A stretch of 64,000 nt of DNA, from NCBI RefSeq assembly GCF_000013885.1, contig NC_007964.1, positions 2,032,001-2,096,000 of the forward strand. Direction: 5' to 3'. Under the pieces are notes generated by a model that saw only the letters and a list, made by a program, of their open reading frames with translations, was not told the origin of the DNA and did no database searches. This DNA comes from Nitrobacter hamburgensis X14 (GTDB lineage: Bacteria > Pseudomonadota > Alphaproteobacteria > Rhizobiales > Xanthobacteraceae). Shown here piece after piece: positions 46,668 to 54,679 of the stretch; within the stretch, counting starts at the first letter, position 1; each line of letters begins with the position of its first letter. A program made the translations under genes and the position numbers.

Positions 46668-46859
46668 GTGCGCAATCCCAGGGAGAAGGCATCCAGCGCT
46701 CGTAAACGAGCCGATGGGCGTCGACAGATGCTGATCTACCTATCGAGGGAGGTCATCACAGAACTTAAGCAGGCCGCGATTGATCAAGAACGGCCGGCGT
46801 ACGAGTTGGCCGAGGAGGCCATCAGGGATTGGCTCTTGCGGGATAAGCGCAACAAATAG
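46668..46859 (+). CDS. Ribbon-helix-helix (CopG/ParG-like) DNA-binding protein
   Basis: 63 aa. After a basic tail (MRNPREKASSARKRADGRRQ) comes a ribbon-helix-helix domain: strand MLIYLS, helix A REVITELKQAAIDQ, turn ERPAY, helix B ELAEEAIRDWLLRDK. GTG start with AGGAGA eight bases upstream. It diverges from the TnsA-like operon across a 267-bp region with repeated GATAG/CTATC elements. Likely autoregulator and controller of the divergent operon. No toxin gene follows, so an antitoxin role is not supported. Confidence 0.8.
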   Translation: MRNPREKASSARKRADGRRQMLIYLSREVITELKQAAIDQERPAYELAEEAIRDWLLRDKRNK

Positions 46860-47204
46860 CAGTGGGTCATTTCGTCAACTTCGTTCCAGATGGAAATTGA
46901 CTACCATGGAGTGGTCATAAGTCTTCAGTTGCTTGGAAATACAGATCCCGAAGGTGGATCGGTGCCGGGCATCTGTCACGCCGGCTGTCCTATCGCGCAA
47001 TCAACTTTGAAGCCGTTTTCGTCTGACGCTGATGGTTTAGCTTGTCGAGCTAACGTGCATGCAAAGCAGTACATAAAAATACACTTCAATTTGTGGCCCA
47101 CTTCACTCCCGGATTAAAAGGAACGGTGTGTTGTGATCGCCGATAGCAAGCCTGTGTGACGGGTTGCGCGACTAAAATTCGAATGAGCGAATCTCGCGTC
47201 GAGT
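46860..47204. other. Gene-free stretch after the ribbon-helix-helix gene
   Basis: About 345 relatively AT-rich bases. No frame has a recognisable family or a good ribosome site, and no strong hairpin or transposon-type repeat was found. It separates the ribbon-helix-helix gene from an IS630-type remnant and may mark the edge of the transposition-related block. Confidence 0.4.
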
Positions 47205-47431
47205 ATCCTACTGAGTGATCAGCCCGTGAAGATAAACTCGGTGCGGATCGAATTTCGAGCGCGTGGCTGGCCTTGCTTGCGCGCCAAACGGTCGCCGACC
47301 TCGCGGGCCCTGCGAACCCACACGATCGCCGTGGCATCGCCAATCCCGAAACGTGCTGCAGCCGGTCGCACGCCAGATAACGCGGCGTCGATTGCGCGTT
47401 CACGCAAATCCTGGCTGGAGGCTCGTGCCAT
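47205..47431 (-). mobile_element. IS630-family transposase remnant (N-terminal helix-turn-helix, frameshifted)
   Basis: MARASSQDLRERAIDAALSG then RPAAARFGIGDATAIVWVRR matches the N-terminal helix-turn-helix of IS630-type transposases. After QGQPR the frame breaks; another minus-strand frame continues with KFDPHRVYLHGLI, like the family's KLDPHEAFLLGLI. The DDE domain is absent. A decayed fragment marking past insertion next to the MFS gene. Confidence 0.7.
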
Positions 47432-47470
47432 GCTTCGCCGATTCTGGGCGGACTGTCGTTTGATCTCTGT

Positions 47471-48730
47471 CTAATGAACGGATTTGGAGCTTTCTTCCGG
47501 CGGCCTGATGTGGCGAAATGAATATAGAAGGGCCAGATCGTAACCGATCTTGAGCGTGCCGCAGATTATGAGCGGTAACCCTGGAAGCGCAGTCGCGAGC
47601 AGGGCTCCTGCAAACATGGGGCTGACGGATGAGGCGAGTGTACGAGGGACCGCCGTCACGCTGGCTGCTGTGGGCCGTTCTTCAGGGGTCACGACGGCCA
47701 TCACATAGGATGTGCGCGTTGGTACGTCCATTTGCGACAGTGCGGAGCGGACAAGCAACAGCGTCAATACCGTCGTCAGATCCGGCACGATAGCGGCGAT
47801 GATCAGGCAGAGACTCGAAGGAATATGCGTGAACACCATGGTGTTCACGAGGCCGAATCGCTGTGCAAGACGTGCCGCGATCGGGTACGAGAATGCGGAA
47901 AGAAGACTGGACCAAAAGAAAAATAAGCTTGCTTGTGTGAGCGACAAGTCGAATCGCAAGAACAGCCAGAGCGCCATCAACGATTGAACGACGAACCCTC
48001 CCGCAAAGGCATCGATGCTGAACAGCGCAGCAAGTTTATAGACGATTGTGCGCGAGGGACCGAGGGGAGGTTGAGTTTTGGCGACCTCAGTATGCGAGCG
48101 GGGCAGGTGTCGGTAGAGACCGGTCGCCACCACCGCGAGACACGCGTACAGGTAAAACATCAACGCGAACGCGTTCAGTCTTTCGAACCCGAAAGAGACC
48201 ATAAGATCGGGAATGGCTGCCGCGAGCGAACCCGTGGCCATCGAAAGGGCGCCGATGAGGCTATAGCGAGCGAAAGTACTGGTCCGGTCCCTGTCCGAAG
48301 CGCCGCGCGCCAGCATGGCATGCTCTAAAGGTACAAGCATGCCGATGTCGCTGCTCGACGGATTGATCGTGCCGACGAACGCCACGATCACGATGAACGG
48401 AAAATACTCGACGTTCGCAAAGGCAAGTCCTGTGAATGTCATCAGGAACACGCCAATCAGAAGCAGGCTGCGTAGATCGTGACGCGGTGCGATCCACCCA
48501 ATCCCGAGTGTCAGGGTGGCTGTCCCAAGGAGTGAAGCGGTCGCGATGATCCCGATTTGAGCAGGACTCAAACCGATCGCCGAGAGATATGCAGGCAGGA
48601 GAATGACGGTGAATCCGTCGCCGAGACCGCGTACGCCTCGCGCCACATATAGGAGCAAGAGATTGGAATGCGATTGTTCTTGTGGCGAAGGCGACGATCT
48701 AGTCTCGGGTGAGTACGGAGCATCTGCCAT
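47471..48730 (-). CDS. MFS transporter
   Basis: 419-aa inner-membrane protein with about twelve hydrophobic helices; MFS-like features include FTVILLPAYLSAIGLSPAQI near the N-terminus and a central loop (LYRHLPRSHTEVAKTQPP). Starts at ATG 48730 (MADAPYSPETRS). The gap to the barrel-like gene is nine bases, so it is the last gene of an operon with the barrel, beta-propeller and DUF1259 proteins. The substrate is unknown; the remains of chrA and a chrC-like SOD upstream hint at metal or oxyanion stress, which is inference. Confidence 0.8.
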   Translation of the reverse strand: MADAPYSPETRSSPSPQEQSHSNLLLLYVARGVRGLGDGFTVILLPAYLSAIGLSPAQIGIIATASLLGTATLTLGIGWIAPRHDLRSLLLIGVFLMTFTGLAFANVEYFPFIVIVAFVGTINPSSSDIGMLVPLEHAMLARGASDRDRTSTFARYSLIGALSMATGSLAAAIPDLMVSFGFERLNAFALMFYLYACLAVVATGLYRHLPRSHTEVAKTQPPLGPSRTIVYKLAALFSIDAFAGGFVVQSLMALWLFLRFDLSLTQASLFFFWSSLLSAFSYPIAARLAQRFGLVNTMVFTHIPSSLCLIIAAIVPDLTTVLTLLLVRSALSQMDVPTRTSYVMAVVTPEERPTAASVTAVPRTLASSVSPMFAGALLATALPGLPLIICGTLKIGYDLALLYSFRHIRPPEESSKSVH

Positions 48731-48739
48731 GATCAAGGC

Positions 48740-49528
48740 CTACTTGCGGGAAGTGCTGAGCGGCGGCAAAGGAAATCCGAACGTCAATCCAGCGCGTAGT
48801 TCATTGACCGCGTGGTCGTTTGTCAGCGCGTGGCGGAACGCAACGTCAAACGATAGTTTGTCGGTCACCTTCCAGATCGCGCCGATTAACCCCGACACTG
48901 TCTCCGATCGCCCGAATTCGTTCTCGTAGAAGACCTCAGCAACGGGCCGGATGGACCAGTCCGCTGGCCCCTCAATGATGGCGCCGAGGAACAGATCGGC
49001 GTCGTGGTTGCGCGTGAGGACCGCCTCGCCATTCAGATGGACCGTTCCCCAGTCCCATCGCTGGGATACGATCCCCGCAAGGCTTGCGCCCATTCCGGAA
49101 TCGCCCCGACTATCCGGAAGCAGCACTCCGAATTCCGTGGCAATGCTCGGTCCATCCTTATTTTGGAGGCTGCCTGGCCGCAGGACATGCTTGAGGAAAC
49201 TTCCGGCCGCGGTCAGGCTTGTGGGGGTGGAGGAAGAAAGTGGGGTTTCCAACTGGCCCTCGAACACGGCCTCCCAATCTGGTGCCAAGCCTATGTTCAC
49301 GACCGTCGCAGGCGCTATCAGCGTTGTCTGCGAGCTTTCCCGCCGCGCACCGGCAGATTGCCATTCCAGCTCGACTTCGCCCGGATCGGCTACCGCGGCG
49401 TCGGTCCCGTCGAACGGACGATACGCCGCTGCCGAACGGGGCCATACCGCAAGGGGAAGGGCAACGAGCATTGCTCCAACCAGGTTTTTGGAGCTTCGTG
49501 GTACAGCGAATTGAGGCCTTGTAACCAT
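48740..49528 (-). CDS. Exported beta-barrel-like protein, unrecognised
   Basis: 262 aa with a signal peptide (LVGAMLVALPLAVWPRSAAA, cleavage near residue 35). The rest shows alternating patterns of an outer-membrane barrel (GEVELEWQSAGARRESSQTT, WGTVHLNGEAVLTRNHDADL, KLSFDVAFRHALTNDHAV) and ends in GLTFGFPLPP. It may belong to the phenol MetA-like or transporter-type barrels of unknown function. It starts 22 bases after the beta-propeller gene and is co-oriented with the operon. Confidence 0.65.
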   Translation of the reverse strand: MVTRPQFAVPRSSKNLVGAMLVALPLAVWPRSAAAYRPFDGTDAAVADPGEVELEWQSAGARRESSQTTLIAPATVVNIGLAPDWEAVFEGQLETPLSSSTPTSLTAAGSFLKHVLRPGSLQNKDGPSIATEFGVLLPDSRGDSGMGASLAGIVSQRWDWGTVHLNGEAVLTRNHDADLFLGAIIEGPADWSIRPVAEVFYENEFGRSETVSGLIGAIWKVTDKLSFDVAFRHALTNDHAVNELRAGLTFGFPLPPLSTSRK

Positions 49529-49550
49529 GGCTGAGCCTCAGGGAATCCAG

Positions 49551-50615
49551 CTATTCGGAAACTGGGCGAAATATCCATACGCCTGCTGGCTGTCCCGCAT
49601 GGGTCCGGGCGGCGAGAAGAAATAGATCAAGTGCAGGCACGAAAAGCGACGTGCGGGCTCCCGAAATCGTTGGAATGCGGGCAACGCGAGGATATGCCGC
49701 GCTCCGGATATCCAGAACATCGATGAAGCCTTCGCCACAACTCACGTAGGCTCGTCGCCGTTTCTGGTCGATGAAAACGTCGTCAGCATCGCCGCAAATT
49801 GGCGTCGTGGCAACAACGGATCCATCCTCCATTGAAAAGGCACCAAGCCTGGCGGGGCGACGAAAGGCAACAAGTACGTTTCGGCGGTCCTGATCCAAAG
49901 CCATTGGAAAATTCGCCGCGAGGTCCCTGGTCGGCCATCGGGCAACTTGCTTCAGGGAGGCATCATCGACCACGACGATCGAATGATCGTCTGGAAGATT
50001 GATAACGACGCGGCCGGAACTGTCGTCAATCTGAAAGCCTTCCGGGTGGGCCTTGAGCGGCACATCCCCAACCTTCACTCGGCTGGATGGATCCAGAACG
50101 GCCAGCGACCCGTTGCCATGACCGACCATCACGCGGGTGCCAGCAGCATTTACGCGAATATTGTCGGCATCTTCGCCCAAATCGATCTGCCCGATCGGCG
50201 AATAGTCACTCCCGCGAAACAAATGGACCGATCCGTCACCCGCGTTTGCAACGTACCAAACATCGGTTGTAGCCAGATATGCGATGCCTTGCGGTTGCCG
50301 CAAATCGGTAAGGGTGCGAATGACCCGATGGTTCGAAAGGTCGACAACCCCTACGCTGTCATTCTCCAGTTCGGCGACGAACAGGCGTTGGCGCTTCAGA
50401 TCAATCGCCATGTGATCAATTCGGCCTCGCACGTCGCCGAGAGGAATCTTGGCCTCAAGCTGCAATGGAGGTTGTACTTTGTCCTCAGCCTCAGCCGCAG
50501 CCACGTGGAAACCGAGTGGGCTCAGTACGACCAACAACGTTGTCCAAACGAGCCAGGCCCAATGACGGATCGGCCAACCCCGTCGTCGGTCACTGAGGTT
50601 CGCAGCTTGCCACAT
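49551..50615 (-). CDS. YncE-like periplasmic beta-propeller protein
   Basis: 354 aa. N-terminal segment WLVWTTLLVVLSPLGFHVAA is a signal peptide or anchor. Blade repeats follow (LFVAELENDSVGVVDLSNHR, VWYVANAGDGSVHLFRG, RAYVSCGEGFIDVLDI) of the YncE/surface-antigen type seven-bladed propeller. Start ATG 50615 with GGGAGAGG five bases upstream. The family is often exported beside metal or quinoprotein genes; no enzyme residue is evident, so a binding or scaffold role is likely. Confidence 0.75.
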   Translation of the reverse strand: MWQAANLSDRRRGWPIRHWAWLVWTTLLVVLSPLGFHVAAAEAEDKVQPPLQLEAKIPLGDVRGRIDHMAIDLKRQRLFVAELENDSVGVVDLSNHRVIRTLTDLRQPQGIAYLATTDVWYVANAGDGSVHLFRGSDYSPIGQIDLGEDADNIRVNAAGTRVMVGHGNGSLAVLDPSSRVKVGDVPLKAHPEGFQIDDSSGRVVINLPDDHSIVVVDDASLKQVARWPTRDLAANFPMALDQDRRNVLVAFRRPARLGAFSMEDGSVVATTPICGDADDVFIDQKRRRAYVSCGEGFIDVLDIRSAAYPRVARIPTISGARTSLFVPALDLFLLAARTHAGQPAGVWIFRPVSE

Positions 50616-50663
50616 GCCATCCTCTCCCGTTTCTTCACGTGACCTCGTTGTCGTTCGGATACG

Positions 50664-51554
50664 CTACTTGCTCACGACGGCGGTCTTGTCGAGCGCGGAT
50701 CGGAGCCCTTGAGCGAGCTTGATGGCGTCATCATTTGCCCAGAAATGCAGGAAGAAGAGCCGCGGCTGCTCATCCAACATGTGGCTGTGTACCGCCGTTA
50801 CGTCGATGCCGTTGGCGCGCAATGCGTTTACTACTGGATTGACCTCGCTATCGATCAGCACGAAATCACCGGTTATCGCTGCCTTACCGGCACCGGTCGG
50901 CTGGAAGTTGATGCCCGTAGCCACGCCCATAGGGCCCGCAGGCGAGATCGCCATTCCATCCATCGTAACGTCGTCGCGGCGAGCAACGCCGATCTGATAG
51001 ACGCCCCCGTTTGCATGTCCCTTTGCACCGATGATCTGATCGATCCGAGCCGTGTCGAGGTCGATCGCTCCGTTCGAGGATGTTGCTGCTGGCGTTGTGA
51101 GAGGGGTCTTGCTCGCGGCAAGGGCATCATGAATTGCAGACGCGAGTTTCACGGCGTCTCCATGTCCGCCGACATGGAGATAGAAGGTTGCAGGCGTCGC
51201 GCGAAGCAAGTGGTTGTGGACCGCCGTGACTTCGAGGCCACCCTCGATCAGTTTGGACATGACCGGATTGATCTCGGATTCGAGCAGGACCAAATCGCCC
51301 ATGGCCATCACGCCGCCGTGCATGGGCTTCAGGGCGACCCAGCCGCCGAGCGCGAGCGCCGGCGCGATCGTGACCCCGTCCAGCGTGACCTTCAGATCGC
51401 TCCGTGAAAAGCCATAGCGATGGACATCGCCGGATATGGCGGGCTTGCGGCCGAGCGTCGAATCGACCTTCTGCCAATCGATTTCCTGTGCATTGGCGAG
51501 CGTGGCCAATATCGAGATAAGGCCACCGAACAGAAATAGTGACAATTTTGGCAT
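50664..51554 (-). CDS. DUF1259 (LppY/LpqO-type) exported protein
   Basis: 296 aa with a signal peptide (MPKLSLFLFGGLISILATLA, cleavage after NAQ). Two tandem copies of the DUF1259 unit follow, each containing EVTAVHNHLL (residues ~107-116) or DVTAVHSHML (~250-259), then F-x-LH and a DAxKLA segment. The repeated His-x-His motif could bind a metal. It sits 30 bases after the SOD remnant in the chromate-type cluster, where DUF1259 genes are recurrent neighbours. Function unknown. Confidence 0.82.
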   Translation of the reverse strand: MPKLSLFLFGGLISILATLANAQEIDWQKVDSTLGRKPAISGDVHRYGFSRSDLKVTLDGVTIAPALALGGWVALKPMHGGVMAMGDLVLLESEINPVMSKLIEGGLEVTAVHNHLLRATPATFYLHVGGHGDAVKLASAIHDALAASKTPLTTPAATSSNGAIDLDTARIDQIIGAKGHANGGVYQIGVARRDDVTMDGMAISPAGPMGVATGINFQPTGAGKAAITGDFVLIDSEVNPVVNALRANGIDVTAVHSHMLDEQPRLFFLHFWANDDAIKLAQGLRSALDKTAVVSK

Positions 51555-51583
51555 GCTGATCCTCCTTGTGAAGTGACTGACGT

Positions 51584-52090
51584 TTATTGCGCCCCCAACC
51601 GTCCTTGGGTATTCGCCTCGGTCAGGCGATGTTCGACGGTTTCCCAGCGAATGGCGTCCATGAACGTGTCCACGTAGGTCGCCGCTTTGGCACCGAAATC
51701 GATGTGGTAGGAGTGTTCATACATATCGAGCGCAAGGATTGCTCTGCCATCCGCAAGGGTATGACAGTGATCCGGAGCCCATTGATTCACGAGCTTGCCG
51801 TCGCGGTGCGACCAGGAGAGAAAAACCCAGCCGGATCCCCCGCCGAGCGCCTTGCCCATGGCAATGAACTCCGAGAGCCATCGCTCGTACGAGCCAAAGT
51901 CGCGCGTTATGGCCTGGCGCATGGCTGTACCTGGTTTGCCATCATCCCCCAATGCATCAAAGAAGATCTCATGGAGGATCATCGAGTTCATCGCGACAAG
52001 CTGTTCGCGCTTCAGCCCGTTCAGAATGAAGCCTGGCGCCGTCGCAAAATCGATTTCTGCAAGTTTCTCCTCGATGAGGTTGAGGCGCTT
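51584..52090 (-). pseudogene. N-terminally truncated Fe/Mn superoxide dismutase (chrC-like)
   Basis: In-frame similarity to Fe/Mn SOD starts abruptly at KRLNLIEEKLAEIDFATAPG near 52090 and continues to the C-terminus, with ILHE, the metal-site DMYEHSYHIDFG and the final GRLGAQ. The first ~30 residues, carrying the first metal-ligand His (HxxxHH-type helix), are missing, and the frame fuses into the end of the DUF1080-like remnant. The first ATG (51991, MNSMILHE) would give an incomplete 135-aa protein. SOD-type chrC genes accompany chrA in chromate clusters. Considered inactive. Confidence 0.8.
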
Positions 52091-52410
52091 GCCTGATCGA
52101 CCTTTCCTGAGATGGGCCTGAAGTGGATGGTGGCTTCTATATCGCTCTGAACGGTCGGCATGTATATCGCTAGGGGAAATCGATAGTCGGTTGGGTCAAC
52201 ATCTACTTGCGCAAGCGCCTTACCGCGATCGGCCGTAGCGTCATCGACGAGTTTCCACTCGCCCTGTCTGCCGCCGCCGGTCAACGCAGGGACGAAGTCC
52301 TTAGACGCTGTGCCACGCTCGACGTCGCCGAATGCCACGTGTTGCGCGTGGGCAGCGGATGTCAGTAGTGAGATTGCGAACAACAGGGCAAGAGGCGCTG
52401 ACGGTCTCAT
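52090..52410 (-). pseudogene. C-terminally truncated DUF1080-like exported protein
   Basis: Begins with a signal peptide (MRPSAPLALLFAISLLTSAA) and continues through TGGGRQGEWKLVDDATADRG to FRPISGKVDQA, where relatives carry on with AGGIAVRLKD-type sequence. Here the next bases are the interior of a superoxide dismutase gene, read in another frame, so this protein would end as an Arg/Ser-rich 22-residue tail. The ATG overlaps the chrA remnant stop (ATGA). It is the product of a deletion joining two neighbouring genes. Confidence 0.7.
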
Positions 52411-52946
52411 CGCATCATCCCCACCAGTCCGGTGACGTGGAGAAATAGGCCGACGACACAGCAGGCGGCAAGCGTCGGGATCATGCCGACCTTGAACCGG
52501 AAGATCGCAACTGCGGCCGCTGCCGAAAGACCCAGCGCCAACGGATCAACGCTCCCCAGTTTCGGTGCATCGAAATCCACCAACAGCCCGTGAACCGGAA
52601 TGGTCTCCCGGAAGATCGTGTGGATCGCGAACCAGACGGCAAGATTGAGCACACCCCCCGCAACTGCGGCGGTGATGGAAGACAGCGCTGACGCCAGGGC
52701 CTTGTTTCCCCGAATGACTTCGATGAATGGCGCGCCAAGGAAGATCCAGAGGAAGCATGGGGTGAACGTGACCCACGTGGCAAGCAATCCACCGAGCGTC
52801 CCCGCCAGCATCGGTGACAGCGTTCCGGGATCACGATAGGCCGCCATGAACCCCACGAATTGCAGGACCATGATGAGAGGTCCGGGGGTGGTTTCTGCCA
52901 TGCCGAGGCCATCCAGCATTTCGCCCGGCTTCATCCAACCGTAGTG
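52407..52946 (-). pseudogene. chrA: C-terminal half of a chromate transporter (chrA remnant)
   Basis: From HYGWMKPGEMLDGLGMAETT through PGPLIMVLQFVGFM to GLVGMMR the sequence follows the second CHR domain region of ChrA, which exports chromate with a proton gradient. Full ChrA is ~400-450 aa with two CHR domains; only ~175 residues remain, and upstream the frame runs into unrelated sequence. The longest start is the ATG at 52934 (MKPGEML). Probably non-functional, though single-CHR proteins exist as paired genes elsewhere. Confidence 0.75.
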
Positions 52947-53154
52947 GTCTTCGTGTCGCCTGTCGCGAAGGCAATGTTGGGCAAAAGCGCGGGCGAGTGA
53001 TCGAGATAGCGGGCCAGGAAATCGAAATCGTCGCGATTTCGTGAATTGAGCCTCGAGCGCGCCCCAGGCCGACGGCGCAGGCCACGCCTATTTGACAAAG
53101 GACTAATGAGTGAAGTTTGCCGACGGATACCGGGCACATCAGATCGACTCGACA
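52947..53154. other. Scrambled stretch between chrA and greA remnants
   Basis: About 200 bases in which neither the ChrA nor the GreA reading continues. One minus-strand frame gives RDDFDFLARYLDHSPALLPN, which looks gene-like but has no clear family. It may be a piece of a third gene caught between two deletion points. No regulatory signal was recognised. Confidence 0.4.
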
Positions 53155-53479
53155 GGAGATCGAACCCGCCTTGGGATCGGCTTCGTCCTCGCCCACGATG
53201 CGGTACTTCTGAACACGACCATCAACACGACTGAAAGTCACCGTGCTACCGAAAGCGACGATTTCGGTCGAGGAAGGAGAGGGTATCACTTTTGCCGTCC
53301 GGAGTCGGGCCGTGAAGTATCGCGCGTCGCGTAGGGGCAGGGCAGCTTGCCGCCGTCGCTCGTTAACGTCTTCAAACTTCAGGGTCGCTTCGTATGCATT
53401 CTGCGCCTGCTGTAGAGGATGAGGCGAGATCGGGCGGTCTGGTAACTGCGTCTCCGACGCGGTCTCGGCGCTGTCTGAG
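53155..53479 (-). pseudogene. greA: GreA/GreB-family transcription elongation factor remnant
   Basis: Minus-strand reading gives DSAETASETQLPDRPISPHP, then LQQAQNAYEATLKFEDVNER and IVAFGSTVTFSRVDGRVQKY up to EADPKAGSIS, the signature of the rhizobial GreA-type protein. Relatives have about 14 more residues (NLVTEAGLKALEAQ type) between SPHP and LQQAQ, so an in-frame deletion is likely. There is no start codon at the N-terminal end and the C-terminal ~30 residues are replaced after GSIS. Non-functional. Confidence 0.65.
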
Positions 53480-53486
53480 GTGAACC

Positions 53487-54658
53487 ATGGTGAAGCCGTT
53501 TCCGTCGAAGACCCATATCGGCAATCACATGCTGCATCCCGAAACGCTGATGCTGAACTATGGCTACGATCCTCAACTGTCGGAGGGCGCCGTCAAGCCG
53601 CCCGTATTCCTGACATCGACCTTCGTTTTCAGGACCGCCGAGGATGGGCAGGACTACTTCGATTTCGTGTCGGGTCGGCGCGAGCCGCCTGAGGGGCAGG
53701 GCGCGGGACTGGTTTACTCACGCTTCAATCACCCGAACAGCGAGATCGTCGAGGACCGGTTCTCCGTCTACGAGCGCACTGATAAATGCGCGCTGTTCTC
53801 GTCTGGCATGTCGGCGATCGCGACCACGATTCTCGCCTTCGTCCGTCCGGGCGACGTAATCCTGCATTCCCAGCCGCTTTATGGCGGGACCGAGACCCTC
53901 TTCGCCAAGACGCTTGCGGGTCTTTCCATCAACGCGGTCGGCTTCGCGGACGGCGTCGACGAAGCCGCGGTCAGCGCGGTAGCGCAGGACGCCACGCGCA
54001 AAGGGCGGGTGGCGATGATCTTCACTGAAACCCCGGCGAATCCAACGAACAGTCTGGTCGACATCGCGATGGTGCGCCGCATCGCCGACACGATCGGCCG
54101 GGCTCAGGGCCATACACCGCTCGTCGTATGCGACAACACGCTGCTCGACGTGAAGGCGCTGCGAGGCGCCATCGGCACCCAACTGGATCCGCATTCCTGC
54201 TGGATTCTCAGCCGGTCGCTCGAGACATTGAGCATCCGCGTGGAAAAAGCGGATGCCAACGCGCGGATCGTCGCGGACTGCCTGCTGGATCACGCCAAAG
54301 TGGCTAAGGTCCACTACCTTGGGCACCTCGACGAATATTCTCCGGCCGGCCACGTGTTCAAGAGGCAATGCACCGGCGCGGGCTCTACGTTTTCATTCGA
54401 CATTGTCGGTGGTCAGGCTGCGGCATTCAAATTCCTGAACGCGCTGCAGATCTTCAAACTGGCGGTGAGCCTGGGCGGTACAGAGTCGCTTGCCAGTCTG
54501 CCAGCAAGCATGACCCACTCCGGCGTGCCGGCTGACATCCGCCAAAAAATTGGAATCCTCGATTCGACGATTCGACGATTCGGCTGTCGATTGGCGTCGA
54601 ACACCCGTCCGATTTGATCGCGGACATCGAGCAAGCTCTAAACGAGGCGGGGCCGTAG
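53487..54658 (+). pseudogene. Cystathionine gamma-synthase-family gene lacking the PLP-lysine segment
   Basis: Clear Cys/Met-metabolism PLP enzyme: HPETLMLNYGYDPQLSEGAV, SGRREPPEGQGAGLVYSRFN, SSGMSAIATTIL, HSQPLYGGTETL. At residue 220 the sequence jumps from VVCDNTLL directly to VKALRGAIGTQLDPHSC; relatives have ~50 residues here, including the SLTKY lysine that binds PLP. At the 3' end an 8-bp tandem duplication (CGACGATT at 54565-54572 and 54573-54580) shifts the frame; the expected ending RLSIGVEHPSDLIADIEQAL is in another frame and stops at 54658. The unshifted frame stops at 54617. Two lesions make it inactive. Confidence 0.85.
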
Positions 54659-54679
54659 CTTGCGGTCAATTCCCACACT

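Noticed and set aside
37446..46859. CRISPR-associated Tn7-like transposon
   Set aside because: No cas gene and no repeat-spacer array is visible anywhere in the window, although the short TniQ would suit such a system.
46668..46859. Ribbon-helix-helix protein as an antitoxin
   Set aside because: No toxin-sized gene follows on the same strand within 600 bases.
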